Positions 17,428 through 27,077 of a DNA stretch of 64,000 nucleotides are shown here, piece after piece (the stretch's first letter is position 1; every line of letters starts with the position of its first letter). The notes below the pieces were generated by a model. That model was given only the letters and a program-made list of their open reading frames with translations, had not been told where the DNA came from and made no database searches. The stretch is from the NCBI GenBank assembly GCA_044426235.1, contig JAWXUS010000005.1, forward strand, positions 19,114 to 83,113. The letters run 5' to 3'. A program made the translations under genes and the position numbers. Source of the stretch: JAGHEK01 sp044426235. GTDB taxonomy: Bacteria > Bacillota > Clostridia > Peptostreptococcales > Peptostreptococcaceae.

Positions 17428-19632
17428 TTATAAACTAAATTTATTTCTTGGTGTATATTTGTATGAGTAAGGGTTTATTGATTGATTACTACAACTCATA
17501 CCATAGTTTGGTATTTGGTTTGAATGTCCTACATTCGGTATTAAGCTAGAGCTACAACTTGAATCAGGATTACAATCACAAGGTTTATGAGTATCTTCTT
17601 CTATACAACTTGGAAGGATAGATGATGGTAGAGTAATTTTTTTAACTAATTCTAGTAAGAACTCTTTCCACTCACATACTATTTTGAATAAGCACATTAA
17701 TTTGTGTCCAAATTCTTCTTCTAAAAGAGTCAATAGCTTATCTCTAAATGGTTCACAAAACATTGTATAATTAAATATTAAGTCAATCATTTCAACTGTG
17801 ACAACTAGATATATACTAGTGTTTAATAATAATGTTATTATTGATGCAAAAGTATCAGCAGTTGTTAATTCAGAAACAGATATTAAAGAACTTATTTCTA
17901 CTAATGATGCTAATAATTCAGAATAAGCATTTAATTTTTCAAGAGTACAAGCGCTTAAATCCGAGTGAAGTGCAATTTGTGTATCAATATAGCTTTTTCT
18001 ATCTATTAATAATGATTTGAATTCATCTATTGCATCATTTATTGAAGATGGAAGACTTTCACAGTCTAAATTTACTAAAGTATCGTTTATAAAATCTGTA
18101 AAATCTGTAGCAAATTCAGGTTCAATATCATTTACTTCTATAGAATTAGTATTTGAAACTGAATACATAACATTTAATCCACCTGCTATTGGGTTGAATG
18201 TGTAGTCAAAAGTCGCTGTTGCATCAACTGCAGTAGTTTCTCTAGTAAGAGAATTTTCAACGTTTTCATCATCAGTTGAATATATAGCATTAAATCTTAT
18301 TTCATGTTCGCCACCAGCTGATAAATCACTTAAGCTATATGCATTTTGTAAAGTAGCAGTTGATTTTAATACATCATTAACATATACACTACCTACAACT
18401 ACAGAAAGATTTTCAGATAAAGCTTTTGTGAAACTTATCTCTTTCATAGGTTGAACAGGATTATCATTTTTTATTTTAACAGTATATGTGAACTCTTTAT
18501 CAGGTGTTATAATATCAACAGAAGACTCAATAGTAGGTGTTATTTCTGGTAATTCAATTTTTTGGATAGTTACTTCATCTAATGCGAAGCTATTAACTTT
18601 TTGTGCAGCATTATCACTTTTAATTTCAAAAGTTAATGAAGTATAATCTTTCGTATAAACGTTACTACCTATTTGTATCCATATTGGTGATACTTCACTT
18701 GATAATAAAGAAAAATCTAAATCTCCATCTTCATGAAGTATTTCATCTCCAGATTTAACGTTTAATAATATTTTATTACTTGAAGCTGTATCTGATACAG
18801 TTAAGTTACATACCCAAGCAGATAAGAAGTAGTTAGAATTTGGTTCAACATCAATTGTAGTAGAGAATATAGTACTTTTTACTGCATCCGGATTTATTAC
18901 TGCAATTGCACCCATTTCATTTTTTTCATTCCTATCACATATAGGCCAATAATCTGTGTTATCAAATATATTTACAACACACCATTCACCATCAGCTAAG
19001 GTAGTGTCATTATTTAAATTAATATCAGCATTATATACCATTGAACTTCCAATATTCTCAATTTCATCAGAATATGGTAAAATTGAATTTGCATTAGAAC
19101 CTTGATCCATTAAACCAAAAGTACCTTGGTAAGCATTTTCTATTAAGTTATCACTAACAATAGTTAAGTTTGAAGTGTCTATTGCAGAATGAGTAGTATA
19201 TGCTTGATAAAAATTGTTATTTTCATAGATATTATCCTCTAGAGCCTCAACAGTAAATGTTGTAGGAGAAATTGCTACTATTGTACTTGTGTCTACAGGA
19301 ATTTCTAATGATAATGTTTCGTTAAGGAATTCAATTGATGGTATAGAAGCTGAAATACCATCATCCGGTAGTGGAGCCCAATCATCAACACCGACTATAA
19401 TTTCACCTGTTTCTATGTCTGTTCCATCGTCATCAAATGTTTCTACCAATCTATAATTACCAGGATCTATATCTTCAAAGCTAAAGCTACCATCTGAATC
19501 TGTTTTTCCAACTACATATGATTGTTGTTCTTCGGATATTAAAGTAACTACAACACCAGGTATTGGAGTTGAATTTTCACCTGATTTTTCTCTTGATGGG
19601 TCATAATATACAGTACCCCAAATTGAAGCCAT
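17428..19632 (-). CDS. Mosaic Cna-B/DUF11-type protein with helical C-terminal domain and Cys-rich tail
   Basis: A 734-aa protein. Residues 1-75 form a Cna_B/SdrD_B-type beta sandwich (ASIWGTVYYDPS... GVVVTL... TDSDGSFSFEDIDPGNYRLVE). About 100-370 is beta-rich with a carbohydrate-binding-module look (YFLSAWV, ALDEVTIQK). About 375-500 resembles a DUF11 repeat. About 510-672 is an all-helical domain homologous to the whole of the next gene's product. The last 60 residues hold five Cys. There is no signal peptide, no LPXTG motif and no C-terminal membrane anchor, so it is not an ordinary wall adhesin. Such architecture without secretion would fit a spore coat or exosporium protein, but that is inference. 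ATG 19632 has AAGGAGG. It is probably co-transcribed with the 176-aa gene 68 nt upstream. Confidence 0.75.
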   Translation of the reverse strand: MASIWGTVYYDPSREKSGENSTPIPGVVVTLISEEQQSYVVGKTDSDGSFSFEDIDPGNYRLVETFDDDGTDIETGEIIVGVDDWAPLPDDGISASIPSIEFLNETLSLEIPVDTSTIVAISPTTFTVEALEDNIYENNNFYQAYTTHSAIDTSNLTIVSDNLIENAYQGTFGLMDQGSNANSILPYSDEIENIGSSMVYNADINLNNDTTLADGEWCVVNIFDNTDYWPICDRNEKNEMGAIAVINPDAVKSTIFSTTIDVEPNSNYFLSAWVCNLTVSDTASSNKILLNVKSGDEILHEDGDLDFSLLSSEVSPIWIQIGSNVYTKDYTSLTFEIKSDNAAQKVNSFALDEVTIQKIELPEITPTIESSVDIITPDKEFTYTVKIKNDNPVQPMKEISFTKALSENLSVVVGSVYVNDVLKSTATLQNAYSLSDLSAGGEHEIRFNAIYSTDDENVENSLTRETTAVDATATFDYTFNPIAGGLNVMYSVSNTNSIEVNDIEPEFATDFTDFINDTLVNLDCESLPSSINDAIDEFKSLLIDRKSYIDTQIALHSDLSACTLEKLNAYSELLASLVEISSLISVSELTTADTFASIITLLLNTSIYLVVTVEMIDLIFNYTMFCEPFRDKLLTLLEEEFGHKLMCLFKIVCEWKEFLLELVKKITLPSSILPSCIEEDTHKPCDCNPDSSCSSSLIPNVGHSNQIPNYGMSCSNQSINPYSYKYTPRNKFSL

Positions 19633-19654
19633 AAAAAACCTCCTTGTTATTTTA

Positions 19655-19672
19655 GTAGATAAGACTATCTAC
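19655..19672 (-). repeat. Intercistronic hairpin between the two helical-domain genes
   Basis: A perfect 7-bp inverted repeat GTAGATA-AGAC-TATCTAC between the 176-aa and 734-aa genes, with no T-tract. It may be a processing or stability hairpin. Confidence 0.5.
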
Positions 19673-19700
19673 ATTAAAAATTTATTTGAATTTATATTTA

Positions 19701-20231
19701 TTAAAGTTCTAAAGAACTTATATCAGAAGAAATTTCATTTATCCAATACATCAATAAATCTTTCCAAGCATACAATATTTTTTGAAGTAATCCTAATTTT
19801 TCTTCAACGCATTTATTAAGAAAAGTATCTATTGAATTACCTATTTCTTCACATAATTCATCATTAGCTATATCTGTCCCAATAAGTGTTTCTAGTATTT
19901 CAACTAACATAAGAGAAGTGTTTATAAGGATTAATATAACATCAGTTAATAAAGTATCATTTACAGCATCAGTTATAGTGAAAGAATCAAGCATTTTTTT
20001 AAGGCTAGATAGATATTCATTAAATCTACTTAGATTAGTAGCCATATCTTCAGTTACACTCTCAGAGGCCATAATTTCTTCAATGTTTATTATTATTTCA
20101 TTTATTAACGTAGCAAAATAACCTAAAGCCTCATCAATTTGAGTATTTAAATCACCGCTACAATCTAATTCTAATAAAGTTGCATTTATAAAATCAGTTA
20201 AACTTGTAACATTTTGTATTAAACTATTCAT
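19701..20231 (-). CDS. All-helical protein sharing a domain with the 734-aa neighbour
   Basis: Not a recognised family. It is 176 aa and acidic, with an amphipathic helical pattern. It aligns end to end with residues of about 510-672 of the downstream protein: TDFINATLLELDC matches TDFINDTLVNLDC, ILINTSLMLVEILETLI matches LLLNTSIYLVVTVEMID, and LLQKILYAWKDLLMYWINEI matches LFKIVCEWKEFLLELVKKI. There is no signal peptide. ATG 20231 follows AAAGGAG. It is the first gene of a probable two-gene minus-strand unit. A CATACATA upstream resembles mother-cell sigma-E/K -10 boxes, but no good -35 was found. Confidence 0.72.
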   Translation of the reverse strand: MNSLIQNVTSLTDFINATLLELDCSGDLNTQIDEALGYFATLINEIIINIEEIMASESVTEDMATNLSRFNEYLSSLKKMLDSFTITDAVNDTLLTDVILILINTSLMLVEILETLIGTDIANDELCEEIGNSIDTFLNKCVEEKLGLLQKILYAWKDLLMYWINEISSDISSLEL

Positions 20232-20398
20232 TAAAAACTCCTTTCTAAACGTTTTAATATATTTTATGTATGAGTGAATATTTTGTGATTGAAATGTATT
20301 AAAATAATCATATTTTATTAAATACTATTAGATAGGTTGATATATAATACTTTTTAGAATATAATAAAAATATTTCTATAATTTAAAGGAGGAGTAAC

Positions 20399-21775
20399 TT
20401 GAAGTATCTTTTAAACATTTTATCAAATAGATTTAATAAAATGAATCCAGGTCAAGTTATGGTTATTGGATTTTTATCAATGATTTTAATTGGTGCTACA
20501 ATACTTAACTTACCAATTTCAACTAAAAGTGGTCAAAGTATAGGGTTTTTAGATGCATTATTTACTGCAACGTCTGCAATTTGTGTTACAGGACTTGTTG
20601 TTGTTGATACTGCTACTTATTGGTCTACATTTGGTCAAATTGTAATAATTACTATGATTCAAATTGGTGGACTTGGATTTATGTCGATTACAACTATGAT
20701 TGCAATAATAATTAAGAAAAGAATAAATCTAAAAGAAAGACTTTTAATTCAAGAATCACTAAACCAATTTAATTTATCAGGGTTAGTTAAATTGACTAGA
20801 TATATTTTACTCACTACATTTTTAATTGAAGGTATTGGAGCATTATTATTATCATTAGTGTTTGTTCCTGAATTTGGGTTTATAAAGGGGATTGGGTATA
20901 GTATATTCCATTCAATTTCGGCATTTTGTAATGCAGGATTTGATTTAATGGGGACTGTTAGTGGAGAATTTTCATCAATTACATATTTCCACGAAAATAC
21001 ATTATTTATATTAACAATATCAATGCTTATAATTCTTGGAGGACTTGGTTTTCCAGTTATATTAGATATTGTAAAAGAAAAGAAATATGAGAAATTAAAT
21101 ATTCATTCAAAAGTTGTTTTAGTTAGTACTATATCATTAATAGCAATTGGAATGGTATTTATCTTACTTCTTGAATATAATAACCCTGAAACTCTTGCCA
21201 ATATGAGCATAAAAGATATAATACTTAGTTCGTTTTTCCAATCAGTAACAACTAGAACTGCAGGATTTAATAGTATTGATCTTAGTTTAATGAGAGAGAG
21301 CACTCTATTTTTAATGGTTATGTTTATGTTTATCGGTTCATCTCCGGGATCTACAGGTGGTGGAATAAAAACTACAACTATAGCTGTTTTAATACTTTCA
21401 GTTCGTTCATTGATTTATGGAAAAGAAGACGTTGAAATATATAATAGAAGGCTTGCAACAGGAGTTATTAGAAAATCATTAGCGATATTTTTAATAGGGG
21501 TTGTTATTAGTGTTCTTGGGACATTTATAATTTCAATTACAGAGCCACATTTTACTCTTTTAGAGGCAGGTTTTGAAGTTGTATCATCTATTGCAACTGT
21601 AGGACTTAGTATTGGCGGAAGTTCAACACTTAGTACTGCTGGAAAAGTATTTATAATTACTCTTATGTTTATGGGTAGAGTAGGTACATTAACTATTTTT
21701 ATGGCACTTGCATCAAGAAATAATAGAAAAAAATCGATTATAAGATACCCTGAAGGTAAAATTATAGTTGGTTAA
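20399..21775 (+). CDS. ktrB: KtrB/TrkH-family potassium channel subunit
   Basis: The membrane pore of a Ktr K+ uptake system, 458 aa. Four pore-loop repeats can be seen, with selectivity-filter glycines in TSAICVTGLVV, SAFCNAGFDL, TTRTAGFNS and SSIATVGLSIG. The GSSPGSTGGGIKT motif marks the intramembrane gating loop. The start is TTG 20399 behind AAAGGAGGAG. It is followed 27 nt later by the regulatory subunit gene, as in Bacillus ktrAB-type operons. Confidence 0.93.
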   Translation: MKYLLNILSNRFNKMNPGQVMVIGFLSMILIGATILNLPISTKSGQSIGFLDALFTATSAICVTGLVVVDTATYWSTFGQIVIITMIQIGGLGFMSITTMIAIIIKKRINLKERLLIQESLNQFNLSGLVKLTRYILLTTFLIEGIGALLLSLVFVPEFGFIKGIGYSIFHSISAFCNAGFDLMGTVSGEFSSITYFHENTLFILTISMLIILGGLGFPVILDIVKEKKYEKLNIHSKVVLVSTISLIAIGMVFILLLEYNNPETLANMSIKDIILSSFFQSVTTRTAGFNSIDLSLMRESTLFLMVMFMFIGSSPGSTGGGIKTTTIAVLILSVRSLIYGKEDVEIYNRRLATGVIRKSLAIFLIGVVISVLGTFIISITEPHFTLLEAGFEVVSSIATVGLSIGGSSTLSTAGKVFIITLMFMGRVGTLTIFMALASRNNRKKSIIRYPEGKIIVG

Positions 21776-21802
21776 AAATTTTATATATAGAAAGGTAAAA
21801 TT

Positions 21803-22459
21803 ATGAAACAATATATAGTAATAGGTTGTGGGAGATTTGGATCATCAGTTGCAACGACTATGCATCTTTTAGGGCATCAAGTTATGGTAATTGATAAAAA
21901 TGAAGAAGTTATTCAAAATATATCAGAAAAAGTTACACACGCAGTAATTGGAGATATATCAGATGAACAAGTTTTAAGATCTATTGGAATAGGAAATTTT
22001 GACGTTGCAGTAGTTGCGATTGGTGGAGATATTAGAGCATCAATTATGGCAACAATTCTTGCAAAAGAATCTGGCGTTAAAAAGGTAATTTGTAAAGCAA
22101 AAGATGAGCTTCAAGGAAAAGTATTATATAAAATTGGTGCAGATAGAGTAGTTTTCCCTGAAAGAGATATGGGAGTTAAAGTTGCCCATAATTTAGTTTC
22201 TCACAATATTTTAGATCATATAGAACTTGATCCAAAATACTCAATAGTTGAAATTGTAACTCCTCAGTCTTGGGTTGGAAAGAGTCTTATAGAACTTGAT
22301 TTGAGAGTAAAATATGAAATAAGTGTTTTAGCTTTAAAACAAGGTAAAGAAATTGATGTTACACCATCACCAAATAAAAAGCTTGAAACTGGAACTATAA
22401 TGGTTATCCTTGGGCCAAGTAATAGCATAAGTAATTTAACTCACGATGATGAAGAATAA
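21803..22459 (+). CDS. ktrA: KtrA/TrkA RCK-domain potassium uptake regulator
   Basis: A cytosolic nucleotide-binding ring subunit that gates KtrB, 218 aa. N-terminal RCK_N Rossmann fold with GCGRFGSSVA near residue 7 and the acidic DKN at the second strand end; C-terminal RCK_C domain (about 135-215). Ribosome binding site GAAAGG. It is co-transcribed with ktrB and probably with the downstream rRNA methyltransferase gene, which starts 18 nt later. Confidence 0.94.
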   Translation: MKQYIVIGCGRFGSSVATTMHLLGHQVMVIDKNEEVIQNISEKVTHAVIGDISDEQVLRSIGIGNFDVAVVAIGGDIRASIMATILAKESGVKKVICKAKDELQGKVLYKIGADRVVFPERDMGVKVAHNLVSHNILDHIELDPKYSIVEIVTPQSWVGKSLIELDLRVKYEISVLALKQGKEIDVTPSPNKKLETGTIMVILGPSNSISNLTHDDEE

Positions 22460-22477
22460 ATTTGAAAAGAGGAAAAA

Positions 22478-23263
22478 ATGTTTATAAATTCAAAAGATAA
22501 CGACAAAATAAAATATACAAAATCTCTACTTAAAACTAAAACTAGAAATAAAGATAAAAAGTTTATTGTTGAAGGATATAGAATTTTAACTTTGGCTATT
22601 GAATGTAGTGCTTTAATTGATTACGTTTTTATAAATGAAGATTTTGAAAATAAAGAAGAACATAAAACTTTAATTAAGGATTTAGAAAAATTAAAAGTAG
22701 CAGTTTATAAAACTACAAACAAGTTATTTGAAGAGTTTTGTGACACTAAAAATACTCAAGGGGTTATTGGTGTTGTTAAGTTTAATCCTAAAAATGAAAA
22801 TGAACTTTCAAAAGATGATAGATTCGTTTTAGTTTTAGATAGAATTCAAGATCCTGGAAATATGGGGACTATAATAAGAACTGCAGATGCTTGCGGAATT
22901 GATAGTATAGTTTTAATAAAAGGGTGCGTAGACATTTATAATCCTAAAGTTATAAGATCTACTATGGGTTCGATATTCGATATGAATATAGTTAGTTTAG
23001 ATGAAGAAGATGCTATTAAAATGATTAAAAAGAATGATTTTAAGATAGTTAGTAGCTATTTGGATACAGAAAACTTCTATAATGATATAGAATATGATTA
23101 TAAAAGTGCATTAGTAATTGGAAATGAAGCTAATGGAATTAGTCAAAATATAATTGATAACTCTGATACTTTAGTAAAGATCCCGATATATGGAAAAGCA
23201 GAGTCGTTAAATGCTGGAATTAGTGCAGCTATATTGATGTATGAAATAAAAAAATATATCTAA
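22478..23263 (+). CDS. TrmH/SpoU-family RNA 2'-O-ribose methyltransferase
   Basis: A 261-aa SPOUT methyltransferase acting on rRNA or tRNA ribose. The N-terminal substrate-binding domain is about 1-100. The SPOUT motifs are VLDRIQDPGNMGTIIRTADA (motif 1), LVIGNEANGIS (motif 2) and IPIYGKAESLNAGISAAILMYE (motif 3), which form the trefoil knot and bind SAM. It lies directly upstream of the pheST T-box, a common clostridial arrangement. The exact target nucleotide cannot be told from sequence. Confidence 0.9.
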   Translation: MFINSKDNDKIKYTKSLLKTKTRNKDKKFIVEGYRILTLAIECSALIDYVFINEDFENKEEHKTLIKDLEKLKVAVYKTTNKLFEEFCDTKNTQGVIGVVKFNPKNENELSKDDRFVLVLDRIQDPGNMGTIIRTADACGIDSIVLIKGCVDIYNPKVIRSTMGSIFDMNIVSLDEEDAIKMIKKNDFKIVSSYLDTENFYNDIEYDYKSALVIGNEANGISQNIIDNSDTLVKIPIYGKAESLNAGISAAILMYEIKKYI

Positions 23264-23292
23264 AATTTTATTTTAAATTTTGGGAAATGTGT

Positions 23293-23570
23293 TATAATAA
23301 TATATTATAACAATTACAATTAAAACTTTAATATATAAAAACTATGATAGAGAAAAGTATTTTGATTTAACTTAGATACAGAGAAAAATACATTGGTGAG
23401 AGTATTTTCTAAGACTTCAAAAGAAGTTCCCTCTTGAGTTTAAAGCTGAAATAGTAGTAGGCTTTGACGTTTAGCGCGTTAAGTTAATTGAGGTGGCTTT
23501 TTTAAGTAACTAGGGTGGTACCGCGAAATAATTTTCGTCCCTAGAGAATTAAAGGGCTTTTTTTGTGTAA
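23293..23570 (+). promoter_or_regulatory. T-box leader of pheST (tRNA-Phe sensing)
   Basis: A TATAAT at 23293-23298 begins the leader. Stem I carries the GGTGAGAG AG-bulge (23395-23402), a candidate Phe specifier TTC in GAAGTTCCCTC (about 23426-23428), then the T-box core AGGGTGGTACCGCG at 23512-23525. The CGTCCCT...AAAGGGC terminator region and a run of T7 end at about 23564. Uncharged tRNA-Phe should stabilise the antiterminator and switch on pheST. The specifier assignment is by eye and supported by the downstream genes. Confidence 0.93.
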
Positions 23571-23636
23571 AAATTAAAATTAATTTTTAATTGATTTATA
23601 ACTATAAATTATTATTTAGTAAGAAAGGGTGATAAT

Positions 23637-24656
23637 ATGCAAGAAAAATTACTTAATCTACAAACTGTAGCATTAGAAGAAGTTAATAAATGCTTAGATA
23701 TTCAAGAAGTTGAAAACTTAAGAATAAAATACTTAGGTAAAAAGGGTGAGATAACTTCAATCCTTAAAGAAATGGGTAAATTATCTCAAGATGAAAGACC
23801 TGTAATTGGAAAGGTTGCAAATGAAGTTAGAGAGGCTATAGAAGAAAGTATATCTTCAAAAAAAGATGAGCTTAAAACTATTGAAAAAAATAAAAAATTA
23901 CTTGAAGAAGTAATAGATGTTACTATGCCTGCAAAAGAAATTAAGGTTGGTAGACTTCATCCAATATCTCAAATAATAGATGAAGTAAGTGAAATATTTA
24001 TGGGAATGGGATTCTCAATAGCAGAAGGACCAGAAGTTGAAACTGTTGAAAATAACTTTGATGCACTTAATGCACCAAAAGACCATCCATCAAGAGATAT
24101 GAGTGATACTTTCTATGTAAATAGTGATTTATTACTTAGAACTCAAACTTCTCCAGTTCAAATTAGAACTATGAAAAATAGTGAATTACCTCTTAAAGTA
24201 ATTTCTCCAGGAAGATGCTTTAGATTTGATGCACCAGATGCAACTCATTCTCCAATGTTTCATCAAATAGAGGGGTTAGTGGTTGGAAAAGATATAACAA
24301 TGGCACAACTTAAAGGAACTCTAAATATGTTTGTTAAAAAGTTATTTGGAGATCACACAAAAACTAAGTTTAGACCACATAACTTCCCATTCACAGAGCC
24401 TAGTGCAGAAGTTGATGTTACTTGTTTTAAGTGTCAAGGAGCAGGGTGTTCTATGTGTAAGGGAGAAGGTTGGATAGAAATACTTGGAGCTGGAATGGTT
24501 CATCCAAACGTTCTTAGAAATTGTGGAATAGATCCTGAAGTTTATAGTGGATTTGCTTTTGGTATGGGAGTAGATAGAATAACTATGCTTAAGTATGAAA
24601 TAGATGATATAAGATTATTATTTGAAAATAATATAAAGTTCTTAGAACAATTTTAA
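23637..24656 (+). CDS. pheS: Phenylalanyl-tRNA synthetase alpha subunit
   Basis: The catalytic subunit of the alpha2-beta2 synthetase, 339 aa. An N-terminal coiled coil (1-85) that contacts tRNA is followed by the class II core: motif 2 around LKVISPGRCFRFDAPDATHSP and motif 3 GFAFGMGVDRITMLKYEIDDIR. First gene under T-box control; pheT follows after 16 nt. Confidence 0.97.
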   Translation: MQEKLLNLQTVALEEVNKCLDIQEVENLRIKYLGKKGEITSILKEMGKLSQDERPVIGKVANEVREAIEESISSKKDELKTIEKNKKLLEEVIDVTMPAKEIKVGRLHPISQIIDEVSEIFMGMGFSIAEGPEVETVENNFDALNAPKDHPSRDMSDTFYVNSDLLLRTQTSPVQIRTMKNSELPLKVISPGRCFRFDAPDATHSPMFHQIEGLVVGKDITMAQLKGTLNMFVKKLFGDHTKTKFRPHNFPFTEPSAEVDVTCFKCQGAGCSMCKGEGWIEILGAGMVHPNVLRNCGIDPEVYSGFAFGMGVDRITMLKYEIDDIRLLFENNIKFLEQF

Positions 24657-24672
24657 TTTAGGAGGAAAATAA

Positions 24673-27060
24673 ATGTTAGTACCTTTAAAATGGCTTAGAA
24701 ATTATGTTGATATAGATTTAGATGTTCAAGAGTTTGCAGATATGATGACTATGACTGGTTCAAAAGTTGAAAAAGTTGAGTATTTTGGACAAGAAGTGAA
24801 TGGTGTTGAAGTTTGTAAGATACTTGAAATAGAACAACATACAGATGCAGATAAATTAAAAGTTACGAAAGTTGAAGTAAAAGACGGTGAAACTTTACAA
24901 ATAGTAACTAATGCAACGAATATTAAAATTGGAGATTTTGTTCCAGTTGCAAGACACGGAGCAGTTTTACCAGGAAACTTTAAGATTAAAAAAGGAAAAC
25001 TTAGAGGAGTAGTTTCTGAGGGAATGTTCTGTGGGTGTGAGGAACTAACAATTCCTACTCAATACGTTGAAGAACATAAGAAAGACGGAATATATATACT
25101 AGATAATCAAGATGAATTTGAGCTTGGAATGGATATTCGAGAAGCACTTGGAATAAATGATGCTTTAATTGAATTTGAAATAACTTCAAATAGACCGGAT
25201 TGTAGATCTATAATAGGAATTGCAAGGGAAGCTGCAGTTACAGTTAATAAAGAGTTTAAGATGCCAAATATTGAACTTAATTGTATAGATGAAAAAATAA
25301 ACTTTGAAGTAGATATTCAAACTGATTTATGTAAAAGATACTGCGGAAAAGTTATAAAAGATGTTGTAATAAAACCATCTCCTTATTGGATGCAAAGAGT
25401 TTTAATTGAAGCTGGTATGAGACCAATAAATAACATAGTTGATATAACAAATTATGTTATGTTAGAGCTTGGACAACCTCTACACGCATTTGATTTAGAA
25501 GATATTAAGTATGATAAAATGATAGTTAGACTTGCTGAAGAAGGAGAAAAATTCACTACTTTAGATGGAGTTGAGAGAACTCTAGATAAAGAAATGCTTG
25601 TTATAGGAAATAAAGATAAGACTCTTGATTTAGCAGGTATAATGGGTGGAGAAAACTCAGAAATAAAAGAAACAACAACTTCAGTATTCTTAGAAGGAGC
25701 AAGTTTCTTAAAAGAAAATGTTCGTCAAACTTCTAAAAAATTAGGATTAAGATCTGAAGCATCATCTAGATTTGAAAAAGGAATAGATATAAACTTAGCA
25801 GAAACTGCAGTTCTTAGAGCTTGTCAATTAATTGAAGAGTTAGAGTGCGGAAAAGTTCTTGATGGAATGCTTGATGTTTATCCAAAAAAAGAAGAACTTC
25901 AAAAAGTTGTTGTTAATCCAATAAGAATAAACAAGCTTTTAGGTGTTGAAATAAAAATTGATGAATTTTTAAATATTCTTGAAAGATTAGAATTTAAAAC
26001 TAACTTAATTAGTAGTGATAAATTAGAACTTATAGTTCCATCATTTAGACTAGATATTACTGAAGATGCAGATATATTAGAAGAAATAGCTAGAATTTAT
26101 GGATATGAAAATATACCATCAAGTAATCTTGAAGGAAATGCTACTGCTGGTATAAAAACTGATAAGCAAAAGTTTTTAGATAAAGTAAAAAATATTTCAG
26201 TTTCTAGTGGATTAAATGAAATACTTACTTATTCATTCGTTAGTCCAAAAGGAGTAGATAAAATAAATCTACCTAAGAATGATCAAAAAAGAGAATTTGT
26301 TAAAATAATAAATCCATTAGGTGAAGAAACTTCAGTTATGAGAACTAGTTTAATATCTAATATGTTAGATATATTATCAAATAATGTTTCTCATAAAGTT
26401 GAAGAAGCTTATACTTTTGAATGTGGAAATACTTTCACACCTCAAGAAGGACTTCCAGTTGAAGTTAAAAAATACTGTGCAGGAATGTATGGAAATGATG
26501 TTGATTTCTTTAGTATTAAAGGTGTTGTAGAAACTCTACTTTCAAGAATAGGATTTAAGTATGAAGTAGCACCTGAAAAAGAAAATTCAACTTTCCACCC
26601 AGGAAGATGTGCAAATATTGTTTTTGAAGGAAATGTGGTAGGAACATTTGGAGAACTTCACCCTGATGTTTTAGAAAATTATAATTTCTCTCAAAGAGTT
26701 TATATTTGTGAAATGGATATAGATTTCATATTTGAAAACACTAAAAATGTAATAATATACTCTCAACTTTCAAAATATCCGTCAACTTCAAGAGACGTTG
26801 CACTTTTAATAAAAGATGAAGTTTACGTTAAAGAAATTGAAGATATAATTAAAGAAAATTCACAAGGTTTAGTTGAAAGTTATAAGTTATTTGATGTATA
26901 TAAGGGAAGTCAAATTGAAGATGGTTACAAATCAGTTGCTTATTCAATAACTTATAGAAATAAAGAGAAGACTCTAACAGATGAAGAAGTTACAGTTGTT
27001 CACGATAAAATACTAAATGAACTTAGTGAAAAATTAAATGTAAATTTAAGAAGTAACTAA
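24673..27060 (+). CDS. pheT: Phenylalanyl-tRNA synthetase beta subunit
   Basis: 795 aa. Domains in order: N-terminal EMAP/OB tRNA-binding domain (about 39-150), B3/B4 editing domain, B5 domain, class II-like core and the C-terminal ferredoxin-fold anticodon-binding domain (about 705-795, SKYPSTSRDVALLIKDE). It edits mischarged Tyr-tRNA-Phe. Ribosome binding site TAGGAGG. Co-transcribed with pheS and zapA. Confidence 0.97.
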   Translation: MLVPLKWLRNYVDIDLDVQEFADMMTMTGSKVEKVEYFGQEVNGVEVCKILEIEQHTDADKLKVTKVEVKDGETLQIVTNATNIKIGDFVPVARHGAVLPGNFKIKKGKLRGVVSEGMFCGCEELTIPTQYVEEHKKDGIYILDNQDEFELGMDIREALGINDALIEFEITSNRPDCRSIIGIAREAAVTVNKEFKMPNIELNCIDEKINFEVDIQTDLCKRYCGKVIKDVVIKPSPYWMQRVLIEAGMRPINNIVDITNYVMLELGQPLHAFDLEDIKYDKMIVRLAEEGEKFTTLDGVERTLDKEMLVIGNKDKTLDLAGIMGGENSEIKETTTSVFLEGASFLKENVRQTSKKLGLRSEASSRFEKGIDINLAETAVLRACQLIEELECGKVLDGMLDVYPKKEELQKVVVNPIRINKLLGVEIKIDEFLNILERLEFKTNLISSDKLELIVPSFRLDITEDADILEEIARIYGYENIPSSNLEGNATAGIKTDKQKFLDKVKNISVSSGLNEILTYSFVSPKGVDKINLPKNDQKREFVKIINPLGEETSVMRTSLISNMLDILSNNVSHKVEEAYTFECGNTFTPQEGLPVEVKKYCAGMYGNDVDFFSIKGVVETLLSRIGFKYEVAPEKENSTFHPGRCANIVFEGNVVGTFGELHPDVLENYNFSQRVYICEMDIDFIFENTKNVIIYSQLSKYPSTSRDVALLIKDEVYVKEIEDIIKENSQGLVESYKLFDVYKGSQIEDGYKSVAYSITYRNKEKTLTDEEVTVVHDKILNELSEKLNVNLRSN

Positions 27061-27077
27061 TAAAAGGCGGGGATTTT

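Noticed and set aside
20240..20275. Sigma-E or sigma-K promoter for the 176-aa helical gene
   Set aside because: CATACATA fits a -10, but no -35 at the right distance was found, so it is not claimed as a feature.
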